From an uncultured bacterium (GTDB lineage: Bacteria; Patescibacteriota; Minisyncoccia; Minisyncoccales; JAQTVQ01), in contig CAIMDX010000007.1 of assembly GCA_903839905.1 (NCBI GenBank), forward strand, positions 1 through 15,076: a stretch of 15,076 nt of DNA. The letters run 5' to 3'. Numbering within the stretch: position 1 is the stretch's first letter; the number at the start of each line of letters is the position of its first letter. A model generated the notes under the pieces. It saw only the letters and a program-made list of their open reading frames with translations, was not told where the DNA came from and made no database searches. A program made the translations under genes and the position numbers. Below are positions 1 through 6,194 of the stretch, in pieces.

Positions 1-203
1 AGAGCATCGTCGTCATATTCGTAAGATAGAAGAGTTTCTATTTGTCCTTGAGCCAAATAAGAAGCCGTTGAATTATTTTTTGCAACGCCTTCTCTTTTTA
101 CGGCTACTGGAAAAGCTTGGAAAACACCGAGAATGCCAACGGCCAAGATCATCAAAGAAACCATTACTTCTATTAAGGTCATGCCTTTTTGCTGTTTAAA
201 CAT
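1..203 (-). CDS. PilV/GspI-like prepilin, partial at window edge
   Basis: This is the N-terminal part (67 codons) of a type IV pilus or type II secretion minor pseudopilin; the 3' end lies outside the window. The reverse strand starts MFKQQKGMTLIEVMVSLMIL. This is a class III signal peptide: a short basic leader, Gly-7 as the prepilin peptidase site, a new N-terminal Met, Glu at +5, then a hydrophobic helix of about 20 residues ending in VGILGVFQAF. The tail after the helix (AVKREGVAKNNSTASYLAQG) resembles the PilV/GspI group, in which a region like 'A..LA..Q.E' follows the helix. The ATG lies 2 nt beyond the stop of the upstream GspH-like gene, with GGGAAA as a weak ribosome site, so the two are co-transcribed and probably translationally coupled. 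PilV versus GspI cannot be decided from this fragment. Confidence 0.85.
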   Translation of the reverse strand, partial: MFKQQKGMTLIEVMVSLMILAVGILGVFQAFPVAVKREGVAKNNSTASYLAQGQIETLLSYEYDDDA

Positions 204-205
204 AT

Positions 206-826
206 TTAATTTCCCAATTTAACGAAGCCGGAAGGCTTAATCTCTATTGTGGAGGTATTATGATTTTTGTTTTCAATAATTATCGTTCCCGCTTCAATAG
301 CAGCACCGTAAATGTTAAATTTTAATTGGCTATTAGTAAAGGTGGCTTGTCTAATGGTTATTCCAGAGGGCAGGAAAACATTTTTTATCATTTCTTCCGG
401 AGTTGAGTATTTAACAACTTGATATTTTTTTTGGTCCGGATAGAAATGGACGCCGTAATTTATTTGTTGGGATATGGCCAATTGCTGGGCGTATCGTAAA
501 TTGTTTATCATATCCCTGGAAACGCCTGATAATTCCAAGCTTGGCTGGTAGCTAGAGAAAGAGATAACGCTTATTCCTGCTATAATTCCTGCGATAAGAA
601 CAGCGATCATTATTTCAATCAAGGTAAATCCGTTGCGGTTTGATTTTCCCGATATTTTTTTGCTATCAGAGCCGCTTTTAAGGCAATAATTTATGATTTT
701 ATTGTAAATCCAGGGGAGGATTGTGATTTTAAAAATAAAAAGTGCGGCCAGTAAAAAGATTTTTTTCCTTTTCTCGCTGATCTGTTTGTTCTGGGAATCA
801 TTGCGCAATCTTAAGTTATTCATCAT
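206..826 (-). CDS. GspH/FimT-like prepilin with unusually long leader
   Basis: This is a minor pseudopilin of the type IV pilus/type II secretion family. The prepilin motif RNGFTLIEIMIAVLIAGI is at residues 64-81, with Gly-66 as the predicted cleavage site and Glu at +5. The downstream part (MINNLRYAQQLAISQ, then a beta-rich C-terminus ending PSGFVKLGN) fits the GspH domain. The odd part is the leader. It is 66 residues long instead of the usual 5-30 and holds a second hydrophobic stretch at about residues 23-40 (IFLLAALFIFKITILPW). There is no ATG, GTG or TTG between codon 7 and the prepilin motif, so the long leader cannot be shortened with a normal start. The start (ATGATG) is 1 nt after the pilC stop, and AAGGGATCC within the pilC end can serve as ribosome site. 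Family assignment is firm; the role of the leader is unknown. Confidence 0.85.
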   Translation of the reverse strand: MMNNLRLRNDSQNKQISEKRKKIFLLAALFIFKITILPWIYNKIINYCLKSGSDSKKISGKSNRNGFTLIEIMIAVLIAGIIAGISVISFSSYQPSLELSGVSRDMINNLRYAQQLAISQQINYGVHFYPDQKKYQVVKYSTPEEMIKNVFLPSGITIRQATFTNSQLKFNIYGAAIEAGTIIIENKNHNTSTIEIKPSGFVKLGN

Positions 827-827
827 T

Positions 828-2003
828 TTAGTGGATCCCTTGCATTATGCTATTTAAAGGCTGCATCATAGAAATGGCGAAAAAACCGATTGCTCCGCCA
901 AGAATTAAGATCATAATCGGTTCAATAATAGAAGCCATATTTTTTGTTGTTTCAGAAACATTCTGTTCATAAAAATCAGCCAGTTTCGCTAAAATGGTTG
1001 AGGTTTCTCCAGTTTCTTCCCCGACAGCAATCATCTGAATCACGGTTTGAGGGTATATGATTGAATAAGCTTTTAACGCTTCTGAAAGCTTTTCTCCTTT
1101 CCTTACTTTGTCGGCCGAGGCCAGCAAAGCTTTTTTATAAAAACCATTACCAAGCGTTTCCGCAGTGATTTCCAGAGATTTTGGCAAAGGAACGCCGGCC
1201 GCGGATAAGGAACTCAAATTCCTAACAGTATAGGCCGAGTTGATATCTTTAATCAGGGAGGAGAAAATAGGAACTTTTAAAAGAAATAGATCAATGGCTT
1301 TTTTGCCAAAAGGTTTTTTAGAGAACCAAATAAAGGAGATAACCGTTCCGGCGATGATTGCCAGTGCAACATACCACTTTTCAGCTAAAAATTTTCCTAA
1401 ACCAATCATTATTTGAGTGCTTATCGGGAGCTTGATGCCCATTTCATCAAAGACCGAGGAGAGCTGGGGAACGACGATTATAAGCATTGCCGCCCCTATC
1501 AGAATCATTGCGGAAGTAATAACAGCCGGGTAGGTCATCGCTCCTTTGATCTTAGACTGCAAATCATAAGACCTTTCCATTTGAGTGGCTAAGGTTTTTA
1601 AGACTTCCTCCATTGTACCGGTTTCTTCTCCTACCTTGATCATACTTTGGAAAAGATCGGGGAAAATTTTCGGGTAAAGGGAAAGAGAATCGGAAAATCT
1701 TTGCCCTTTGGATACTTGCTCTCTAACATTAGCAAGAGCGTTTTTAAAAGTTTTGCTTTTGACCTGGCAGGAAATAATATCAAGGGCGCGGGGGATGGAA
1801 AGGCCAGCCGAGATCATTACTTGGAGGTTTCTAGTAAAAAACATTTTTTCCGAAATTGAGATCCCTCCGATATCAGGTATGGAAAAATTGAATCTGCTTT
1901 TTTTCTCTTGCGGAACAGCTCTTACCAAAATTAAGCCTTGGCTGCGCAAAAGACTGGCCAGCTGGGCTCTGTCTTTGGCTTCCATAGAGCCTGATTGCTC
2001 CAC
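828..2003 (-). CDS. pilC: PilC/GspF inner-membrane platform protein
   Basis: This is the polytopic platform protein of the type IV pilus machine; it couples the PilB ATPase to pilin insertion. Two GspF domains are visible, at about residues 50-175 and 255-380. Each has the repeat-specific SAGLSIPRAL / AAGVPLPKSL and VGEETG motifs (residues about 66 and 124 in the first, 266 and 327 in the second). Three hydrophobic segments lie near residues 160-180, 211-226 and 358-380. The coordinates use the first conventional start, a GTG. However, in-frame codons upstream back to 2042 encode IANYSYRAKSLKG, which matches the usual N-terminus of this family (M-x-x-Y-x-Y-x-A), with an ATC where the ATG should be. 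The true protein is therefore probably 404 residues and starts at 2042. The gene sits between pilB (20 nt upstream of that ATC) and the GspH-like gene (1 nt downstream). Confidence 0.93.
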   Translation of the reverse strand: MEQSGSMEAKDRAQLASLLRSQGLILVRAVPQEKKSRFNFSIPDIGGISISEKMFFTRNLQVMISAGLSIPRALDIISCQVKSKTFKNALANVREQVSKGQRFSDSLSLYPKIFPDLFQSMIKVGEETGTMEEVLKTLATQMERSYDLQSKIKGAMTYPAVITSAMILIGAAMLIIVVPQLSSVFDEMGIKLPISTQIMIGLGKFLAEKWYVALAIIAGTVISFIWFSKKPFGKKAIDLFLLKVPIFSSLIKDINSAYTVRNLSSLSAAGVPLPKSLEITAETLGNGFYKKALLASADKVRKGEKLSEALKAYSIIYPQTVIQMIAVGEETGETSTILAKLADFYEQNVSETTKNMASIIEPIMILILGGAIGFFAISMMQPLNSIMQGIH

Positions 2004-2062
2004 TCCTTTAAGAGATTTTGCCCTGTAAGAATAATTAGCGATAGGATCTTAATTTAGGGTTG

Positions 2063-3811
2063 TTAATCTATGATGACGCGCATCACTTCTTCAATAGAAG
2101 TTAGGCCCAAAGCTGCCTTGACGAATCCGTCTTCAAACATAGTGGTCATGCCTTCTTTTTTTGCCTGTTCTTCAATCTGGTCGGAAGTAGCTTGTTCTAT
2201 AATCAAATTTTTGATTGTTTCATTGGCGGGCAAAACTTCGTATATGCCGATGCGTCCTGAATAGCCGTCGGGATTGTCTTTGCTCGGCTTGGGGCGGTAA
2301 AAGGGAATTGTTGTCCATTTGTCGGCTGTTTTTGCTATTTTTTCTTTTTTTAAAATGTCTAATGTTTTTTCAAGATCGCAATATTTGCCGATATTTTTAA
2401 TCTCTGTTTCTTTTAATAAATATTTTTCTTTTTCGTCGCAGAGCTTTCGGACTAATCTTTGAGCGAGAATGCAATTAAGGGTGGAGGCTATTAAAAAAGG
2501 CTCTATTTTCATATCAATCAAACGGGGCAAAGATCCGGCCGCGGAGTTGGTATGCAGAGTAGAAAGGACCAAATGCCCGGTTAAAGAAGCGTTGATCGCC
2601 AAAGAAGCGGTTTCATTGTCGCGAATTTCTCCGACCATGATAATATTCGGATCTTGCCTTAGCAAAGACCTTAATCCGCTCGCGAAAGTCATACCGATTT
2701 TAGTATTAACCTGGGCTTGGTTCACTCTCGGCATGCGGTATTCAATCGGGTCTTCAATTGTTGAAATATTCACGCCTGGGCTGTTTAAAATTTCCATCAT
2801 TGAATAAAGAGTGGTGGTTTTTCCCGATCCGGTCGGCCCGGTGACTAAAAGTATGCCAACCGGTTTTCTTAAAGCATCTTGAAGGTCTTCAAGCTGTTTG
2901 CTCCGCAGGCCGAGTTGCTCAAGAGTTAAAGCCTTGGTGGTTTCAGATAAAAGGCGCATTACGATTTTTTCCCCGTCAAAAACCGGCAAGATGGAAACGC
3001 GGATAGAGTATTTATAATCATCGCTTTCTATTTTGAAGCGGCCGTCTTGGGGAAGGCGGTGTTCGTCCAGTTTAAGATTAGATAGCACTTTGATTCTGGC
3101 TACAATTCCTTGGGACGCGATTTTCGGCAGGACCATCGCGTCGCGCAAAATACCGTCAATGCGATAGCGGACCAGCACTTCTTTTTCGGTCGGTTCTATA
3201 TGGATATCCGAAGTCCTCTGCAGGATAGCGTGCTTCATAAGAGTATCCACGATTCTGATAATAGGCAGCTCTTCGGCGATTTTTTGCAAATCGGATTTAT
3301 CATCAAAGGTTTCTTCGTCTTTTATCTGCTTAATACCGCCGGCTTCTTTTTTAATAATGTCTCCAAACTCCGCTTCCAAAGTCCGCTGATATTGGCGCAA
3401 GACATTTTTGATTGAAGCCTGACTGGTTAAGCGGGGAAGAATCCTTAAGCTGGTTGTTTTTTTGATGAATTCAATCGTGCGCAGGTCTTCCGGGTCAATC
3501 ATGGCCACTTCCAGATCTTGTCCTTTTTTTCTGAAAGCGATTATATTGTGCGCCCGGGCAATCGGTTCCGGGATCATTTTTAAAAGATCCGGGGGGATAG
3601 TTTCTTTTTCAAGATCAACAAAAGGAATGCCTAAGATATAGGCGGAAAGTTTGATTATTTTTTCTTCGGATATCAATCCGTCTTCAATTAAGATGTCTTC
3701 TACTGTTTTTTTCTTTTTTTCAGCCGTTGCTTGGGCTTGTTCAAATTTTTCCGCACTTAACATTCCGGCATCAAGCAGGAACGATCTTAATTGCTGCGGT
3801 TCAACTCTCAT
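2063..3811 (-). CDS. pilB: PilB/GspE-type pilus assembly ATPase
   Basis: This is the cytoplasmic hexameric ATPase that powers pilus extension, 582 residues and the usual size for PilB/GspE. An N-terminal MshEN/GspE-N domain covers about residues 1-150. The catalytic core has Walker A GPTGSGKT (325-332), the Asp box TIEDPIEYR (351-359), Walker B IIMVGEIRD (390-398) and the His box TGHLVLSTLHTN (411-422). An N2-domain arginine-rich segment (SDIHIEPTEKEVLVRYRIDG, 201-220) is also typical. PilT retraction ATPases lack the N-terminal domain, so this is the extension type. The zinc-binding tetracysteine usual after the core is not present: Cys-458 (RKLCDEK) and Cys in GKYCDLEK are the only candidates and no CxxC pair remains. 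The ATG is 12 nt after the receiver-gene stop with no evident Shine-Dalgarno site. Confidence 0.96.
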   Translation of the reverse strand: MRVEPQQLRSFLLDAGMLSAEKFEQAQATAEKKKKTVEDILIEDGLISEEKIIKLSAYILGIPFVDLEKETIPPDLLKMIPEPIARAHNIIAFRKKGQDLEVAMIDPEDLRTIEFIKKTTSLRILPRLTSQASIKNVLRQYQRTLEAEFGDIIKKEAGGIKQIKDEETFDDKSDLQKIAEELPIIRIVDTLMKHAILQRTSDIHIEPTEKEVLVRYRIDGILRDAMVLPKIASQGIVARIKVLSNLKLDEHRLPQDGRFKIESDDYKYSIRVSILPVFDGEKIVMRLLSETTKALTLEQLGLRSKQLEDLQDALRKPVGILLVTGPTGSGKTTTLYSMMEILNSPGVNISTIEDPIEYRMPRVNQAQVNTKIGMTFASGLRSLLRQDPNIIMVGEIRDNETASLAINASLTGHLVLSTLHTNSAAGSLPRLIDMKIEPFLIASTLNCILAQRLVRKLCDEKEKYLLKETEIKNIGKYCDLEKTLDILKKEKIAKTADKWTTIPFYRPKPSKDNPDGYSGRIGIYEVLPANETIKNLIIEQATSDQIEEQAKKEGMTTMFEDGFVKAALGLTSIEEVMRVIID

Positions 3812-3823
3812 ATTAGAAGAATT

Positions 3824-4189
3824 TTAATCTAATATTTTTTTTATTTTTTCCAAAATTTCCGTTAAGCTGTATTGCGCCTTGCAAAGATAGGTCATGGCTC
3901 CGGCTTCTATTGCTTTTTCTACATTTTCTAGGTTTTCCAGATTGGTCATTACGATGACCGGGATTTTTTTGGTTTCTGGAGAAGCTTTAAGATTCGCCAA
4001 AACATCAAAGCCGTTCATCTTGGGCAGGATTAGATCTAAAAGGATCAAATCCGGTTTTTCCAGCTTGGCTAGGTTTAGTCCGCCTTCGCCGTCCAAAGAG
4101 CTGATCACTTTATAATCTTCCTGCCTTAAAACTTCGCTTAAAGTTTTTTGCAGAGCTGTTTCGTCTTCTATAAATAGTATTGTTTTCAT
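3824..4189 (-). CDS. Stand-alone CheY-like response regulator
   Basis: This is a single receiver domain of 121 residues with no output domain. The acidic pocket is E8-D9, the phospho-acceptor is Asp-52 (LILLDLILPKMNG), the switch Thr is T82 (VIVMTNL) and the conserved Lys is K104 (YLCKAQ), so all catalytic residues of the family are present. A receiver without a DNA-binding domain normally acts by protein-protein contact, as CheY and PilG do. It lies between the histidine kinase and pilB in the same orientation, which suggests it controls pilus assembly or motility rather than transcription. That link is inferred from position only. The ATG is 30 nt after the kinase stop codon; AATAAAAAATATG before it shows no ribosome site. 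Confidence 0.93.
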   Translation of the reverse strand: MKTILFIEDETALQKTLSEVLRQEDYKVISSLDGEGGLNLAKLEKPDLILLDLILPKMNGFDVLANLKASPETKKIPVIVMTNLENLENVEKAIEAGAMTYLCKAQYSLTEILEKIKKILD

Positions 4190-4219
4190 ATTTTTTATTG
4201 GGGCGATATTTTAATAATT

Positions 4220-5185
4220 TTATGCCTTACCTTGTTGATTTTTTATCGGAAGAGTGAACCAAAAAGTCGTGCCGACATTTTCCTGGCTTTCAAATCCTAT
4301 TTTTCCTTTTGATTTTTCTATAATTGATTTAGCTATGTAAAGACCCAGGCCGGAACCTTGAGTTTGGCGTTTCATTGCGTTTTCCGAACGAAAGAATTTT
4401 TGAAAAAGGTATTTTTGATCGCTTTGAGGGACTCCAACGCCGCTGTCTTCAATGGAAAAATAAATATTTTTGCCGGTTTTTTTGATAGTAATGGTTACTT
4501 TTCCCTTGCCTTGAGTGTATCTAATAGCATTATCCAAGAGATTTTCAACAACCATTTTTATTTGGTCTGGAGGAGCGGAGACTTTTGGCAGATTTTTTTC
4601 AATATTTGTCTTGATTTCTATATTTGAAGCTTTGGCGTACGGCCAAAAAGATTTGATTGCATCGTTTAATAGGTCTTCTAGCGGGAAGATTTTGCTTTTC
4701 AAGATTAAGTTAGCCGATTGCAACCGGGAAACGGTCAGAAGGTTAGAAACAAGATCTTTCATCCGCCCATTGTTTTCTTTTAATATTTTGAAATATTCCA
4801 ACTGGCTGGCCTCTATTTTGCCAAGCCGTCCGGACATGATCAATTCAATCGTCCAGCTTAGATTGGAAAGAGGGGCGCGTAATTGGTGGGAGACTACGCT
4901 AATGAATTCCGATTTCATACGGTTTGATTCGGCCAAATTTTCAAACCCTTTGGTAATGGTAAATGCAATCACGAATAAAATCATGGTCAAGCCGCTGATG
5001 GCTAGAATAACTATTTTAGGGTCTTCTATATAGTAATTTCCCAGAAAGTAAAAGGTTAATTCGCTGGCAATGATAATGGCTCCCATTATCAAAAAAAGGA
5101 ATTGAGGGCATTGCCAAGTGCTTAGCCCGTATTTTTTGCAATTGCCTAAAATATTAAATTGTCTTGGCGGCTTTTCTGGATACAT
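4220..5185 (-). CDS. Membrane sensor histidine kinase
   Basis: This is a 321-residue two-component sensor kinase. Two hydrophobic segments at about residues 29-51 and 57-78 anchor it. They are joined by a very short external loop, so there is no extracytoplasmic sensor domain. The HisKA domain has His-100 in VVSHQLRAPLSNL. The HATPase_c domain shows the N box (ENLLDNAIRYT, Asn-219), G1 (DSGVGV, about 247-252), the F box (FQKFFR) and G2 (GSGLGLYI, about 277-284). The start chosen is the ATG at 5185. A longer reading from a TTG at 5296 would run through a predicted terminator at 5261-5289. An extended -10 promoter ends 7 nt before this ATG, so the mRNA is probably leaderless. It is the likely partner of the receiver protein encoded directly downstream, and both lead into pilB-pilC. 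Confidence 0.93.
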   Translation of the reverse strand: MYPEKPPRQFNILGNCKKYGLSTWQCPQFLFLIMGAIIIASELTFYFLGNYYIEDPKIVILAISGLTMILFVIAFTITKGFENLAESNRMKSEFISVVSHQLRAPLSNLSWTIELIMSGRLGKIEASQLEYFKILKENNGRMKDLVSNLLTVSRLQSANLILKSKIFPLEDLLNDAIKSFWPYAKASNIEIKTNIEKNLPKVSAPPDQIKMVVENLLDNAIRYTQGKGKVTITIKKTGKNIYFSIEDSGVGVPQSDQKYLFQKFFRSENAMKRQTQGSGLGLYIAKSIIEKSKGKIGFESQENVGTTFWFTLPIKNQQGKA

Positions 5186-5192
5186 TAAAATA

Positions 5193-5201
5193 ATTTTAGC
5201 A
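5193..5201 (-). promoter_or_regulatory. Extended -10 promoter of the kinase-pilus operon
   Basis: On the reverse strand TGCTAAAAT (extended TGn plus TAAAAT) is followed by 7 nt and then the ATG of the histidine kinase. No good -35 element is seen. The expected transcription start falls at or beside the ATG, giving a leaderless mRNA. Confidence 0.55.
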
Positions 5202-5260
5202 CAAAATTGATCTTTAAAAAAATAAAACTTTCCACAGAAAGGCGTATTTCTCGCTTTTTT

Positions 5261-5289
5261 AAAAAAAATACCGGAAAGATTCGGTATTT
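5261..5289 (-). terminator. Rho-independent terminator after the thioredoxin/FTR-like pair
   Basis: The reverse strand reads AAATACCG, an 8-nt loop, CGGTATTT, then more T residues. This is an 8-bp stem followed by a T tract, 10 nt past the FTR-like stop codon. It separates the redox pair from the kinase-pilus transcription unit. Confidence 0.7.
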
Positions 5290-5299
5290 CTATCAATAG

Positions 5300-5569
5300 C
5301 TATTTTTTAAGGAATAGCCAGCAAAGGCAATGGCCCGTTTTTTCAAGTTCTTCTTTGGAGTAAAAGCACGGGCAGATGTTTTTTTGGTCTATTTCCGGCT
5401 GGTTTTTGATTACGCGGCAGGGACAATAGCGGGCTCCATATTTTTTTTCGTTTTCCAGAAGTCTTTTGGCCAAGCCTTCAAGCATTTCAGCGCTGTCATT
5501 CAGCTTCAGCCCGTTTTCTTGCGCATATGCTTCGCATTCTTCTATTATTTTTTTGATTTCCGATTCCAT
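5300..5569 (-). CDS. Ferredoxin-thioredoxin reductase catalytic-chain-like protein
   Basis: This 89-residue protein resembles the catalytic (beta) chain of ferredoxin-thioredoxin reductase, which reduces thioredoxin through a [4Fe-4S] cluster next to a redox disulfide. The family cysteine pattern is visible as C49-P-C51 (ARYCPCRVI), C66-P-C68 (ICPCFYS) and C81-x-C83 (TGHCLCWLF). By comparison with known enzymes, C49, C66, C68 and C81 would bind the cluster, and C51 and C83 form the disulfide. The plant/cyanobacterial third motif is Cys-His-Cys; here the middle residue is Leu-82, with a His one place before the motif, so the catalytic His may be displaced. No variable (alpha) chain or ferredoxin gene lies in the window. 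It starts 25 nt after the thioredoxin stop, which makes thioredoxin its obvious substrate. Confidence 0.88.
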   Translation of the reverse strand: MESEIKKIIEECEAYAQENGLKLNDSAEMLEGLAKRLLENEKKYGARYCPCRVIKNQPEIDQKNICPCFYSKEELEKTGHCLCWLFLKK

Positions 5570-5594
5570 AAAAAGTAAAAGTTTTTAAATGAAG

Positions 5595-5915
5595 TTATTT
5601 TTTTAGTTCAGCTTCAATCCAATCTCGTACGGCATCTTCCGGCATAAAACCCAAAAAGTCGGCGATAACTTCTTTGTTTTTGAAAAGCATCACAGTCGGA
5701 ATCTGTTCCACTCCGAATTGGCGGGCGGTCTCCGGGGAGTCGTCAATATTCAATTTGGTAAAAATTACTTTGCCGCTCATTTTTTCAGCAATTTTTTCAA
5801 TAACCGGGCCTAAAAAGGAACAGGGCGGGCACCAATTGGCGAAAAAATCCACCAAAACCGGCTTTTCGGCTTCTTCAATAAACTTTTTAAAATTTTGGTC
5901 GTTTAATATTTGCAT
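5595..5915 (-). CDS. Thioredoxin with WCPPC active site
   Basis: This is a single thioredoxin-fold domain of 106 residues, the usual length, cytoplasmic (no signal peptide or membrane segment). The active site is W28-C29-P30-P31-C32 in place of the classical WCGPC. The family cis-proline is Pro-73 (EQIPTVMLF), and VDFFANWC and KLNIDDSPETARQFGV match the conserved surroundings. It is the first gene of a two-gene unit with the reductase-like protein. A TAAAAT hexamer lies 9 nt before the ATG and no good ribosome site is present. A WCPPC site is expected to shift the redox potential relative to WCGPC; the direction is not asserted here. Confidence 0.95.
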   Translation of the reverse strand: MQILNDQNFKKFIEEAEKPVLVDFFANWCPPCSFLGPVIEKIAEKMSGKVIFTKLNIDDSPETARQFGVEQIPTVMLFKNKEVIADFLGFMPEDAVRDWIEAELKK

Positions 5916-5924
5916 AATATAAGC

Positions 5925-5953
5925 ATTTTACCTTAAGTTTTAAAAATCAACAA
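5925..5953 (-). promoter_or_regulatory. Candidate promoter of the thioredoxin unit
   Basis: On the reverse strand TTGTTG, a 17-nt spacer and TAAAAT are followed after 9 nt by the thioredoxin ATG. The -35 match is poor. The expected start is 2-3 nt before the ATG, so the leader would be almost absent. Confidence 0.4.
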
Positions 5954-6008
5954 CAAAGCTTGCCGCTATCCATTGACTAGTAGATTGCCCCGTGGCAGTT
6001 TTATTATT

Positions 6009-6037
6009 TTGAAATTTAATTGAAGATTTGGTATGCT
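6009..6037 (+). promoter_or_regulatory. Promoter of the tRNA-Thr/prfB transcription unit
   Basis: TTGAAA (6009-6014), a 17-nt spacer and TATGCT (6032-6037), preceded by TGG as an extended -10. It points toward tRNA-Thr with a leader of about 60 nt. No other promoter is evident before prfB, which starts 19 nt after the tRNA. Confidence 0.6.
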
Positions 6038-6083
6038 GGAAAAGTCAATTGTCTAGCGGCTGATAGCTAACAACTGATAACTA

Positions 6084-6100
6084 TTTTGGCGTTGCCAAAA
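6084..6100 (+). other. Hairpin in the tRNA-Thr leader
   Basis: TTTTGGC and GCCAAAA form a perfect 7-bp stem with a 3-nt loop, ending 3 nt before the mature tRNA 5' end. No T tract follows, so a terminator is unlikely. It may isolate the leader during 5' processing. The bases just before it (6061-6083) hold an imperfect direct repeat, CTGATAGCTAA / CTGATAACTA. Confidence 0.4.
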
Positions 6101-6103
6101 TCC

Positions 6104-6175
6104 GCCAGAGTGGCTTAATGGTAAAGCAACGCATTCGTAACGCGTAGATTGTGGGTTCGATTCCCACCTCTGGCT
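6104..6175 (+). tRNA. tRNA-Thr(CGT)
   Basis: Cloverleaf read by eye. The acceptor stem is GCCAGAG with CTCTGGC, the D arm is GCTT/AAGC around AATGGTA, and the anticodon loop TTCGTAA gives anticodon CGT. The T arm is GTGGG-TTCGATT-CCCAC, and T73 is the discriminator. One weak pair (A31-C39) closes the anticodon stem. No CCA is encoded, so it must be added after transcription. Anticodon CGT decodes ACG. Confidence 0.92.
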
Positions 6176-6194
6176 CTGGAAAGCGTTTAAAAAT

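Noticed and set aside
5186..5296. Upstream TTG start that would add 37 residues to the histidine kinase
   Set aside because: The extension runs through a hairpin with T tract (5261-5289) and through a promoter, has no family-like sequence, and begins 3 nt after the upstream stop without a ribosome site.
5974..6006. Possible terminator, TGCC-CCGT-GGCA followed by T-rich sequence
   Set aside because: The stem is only 4-5 bp, and it lies between divergent units where no plus-strand transcript arrives.
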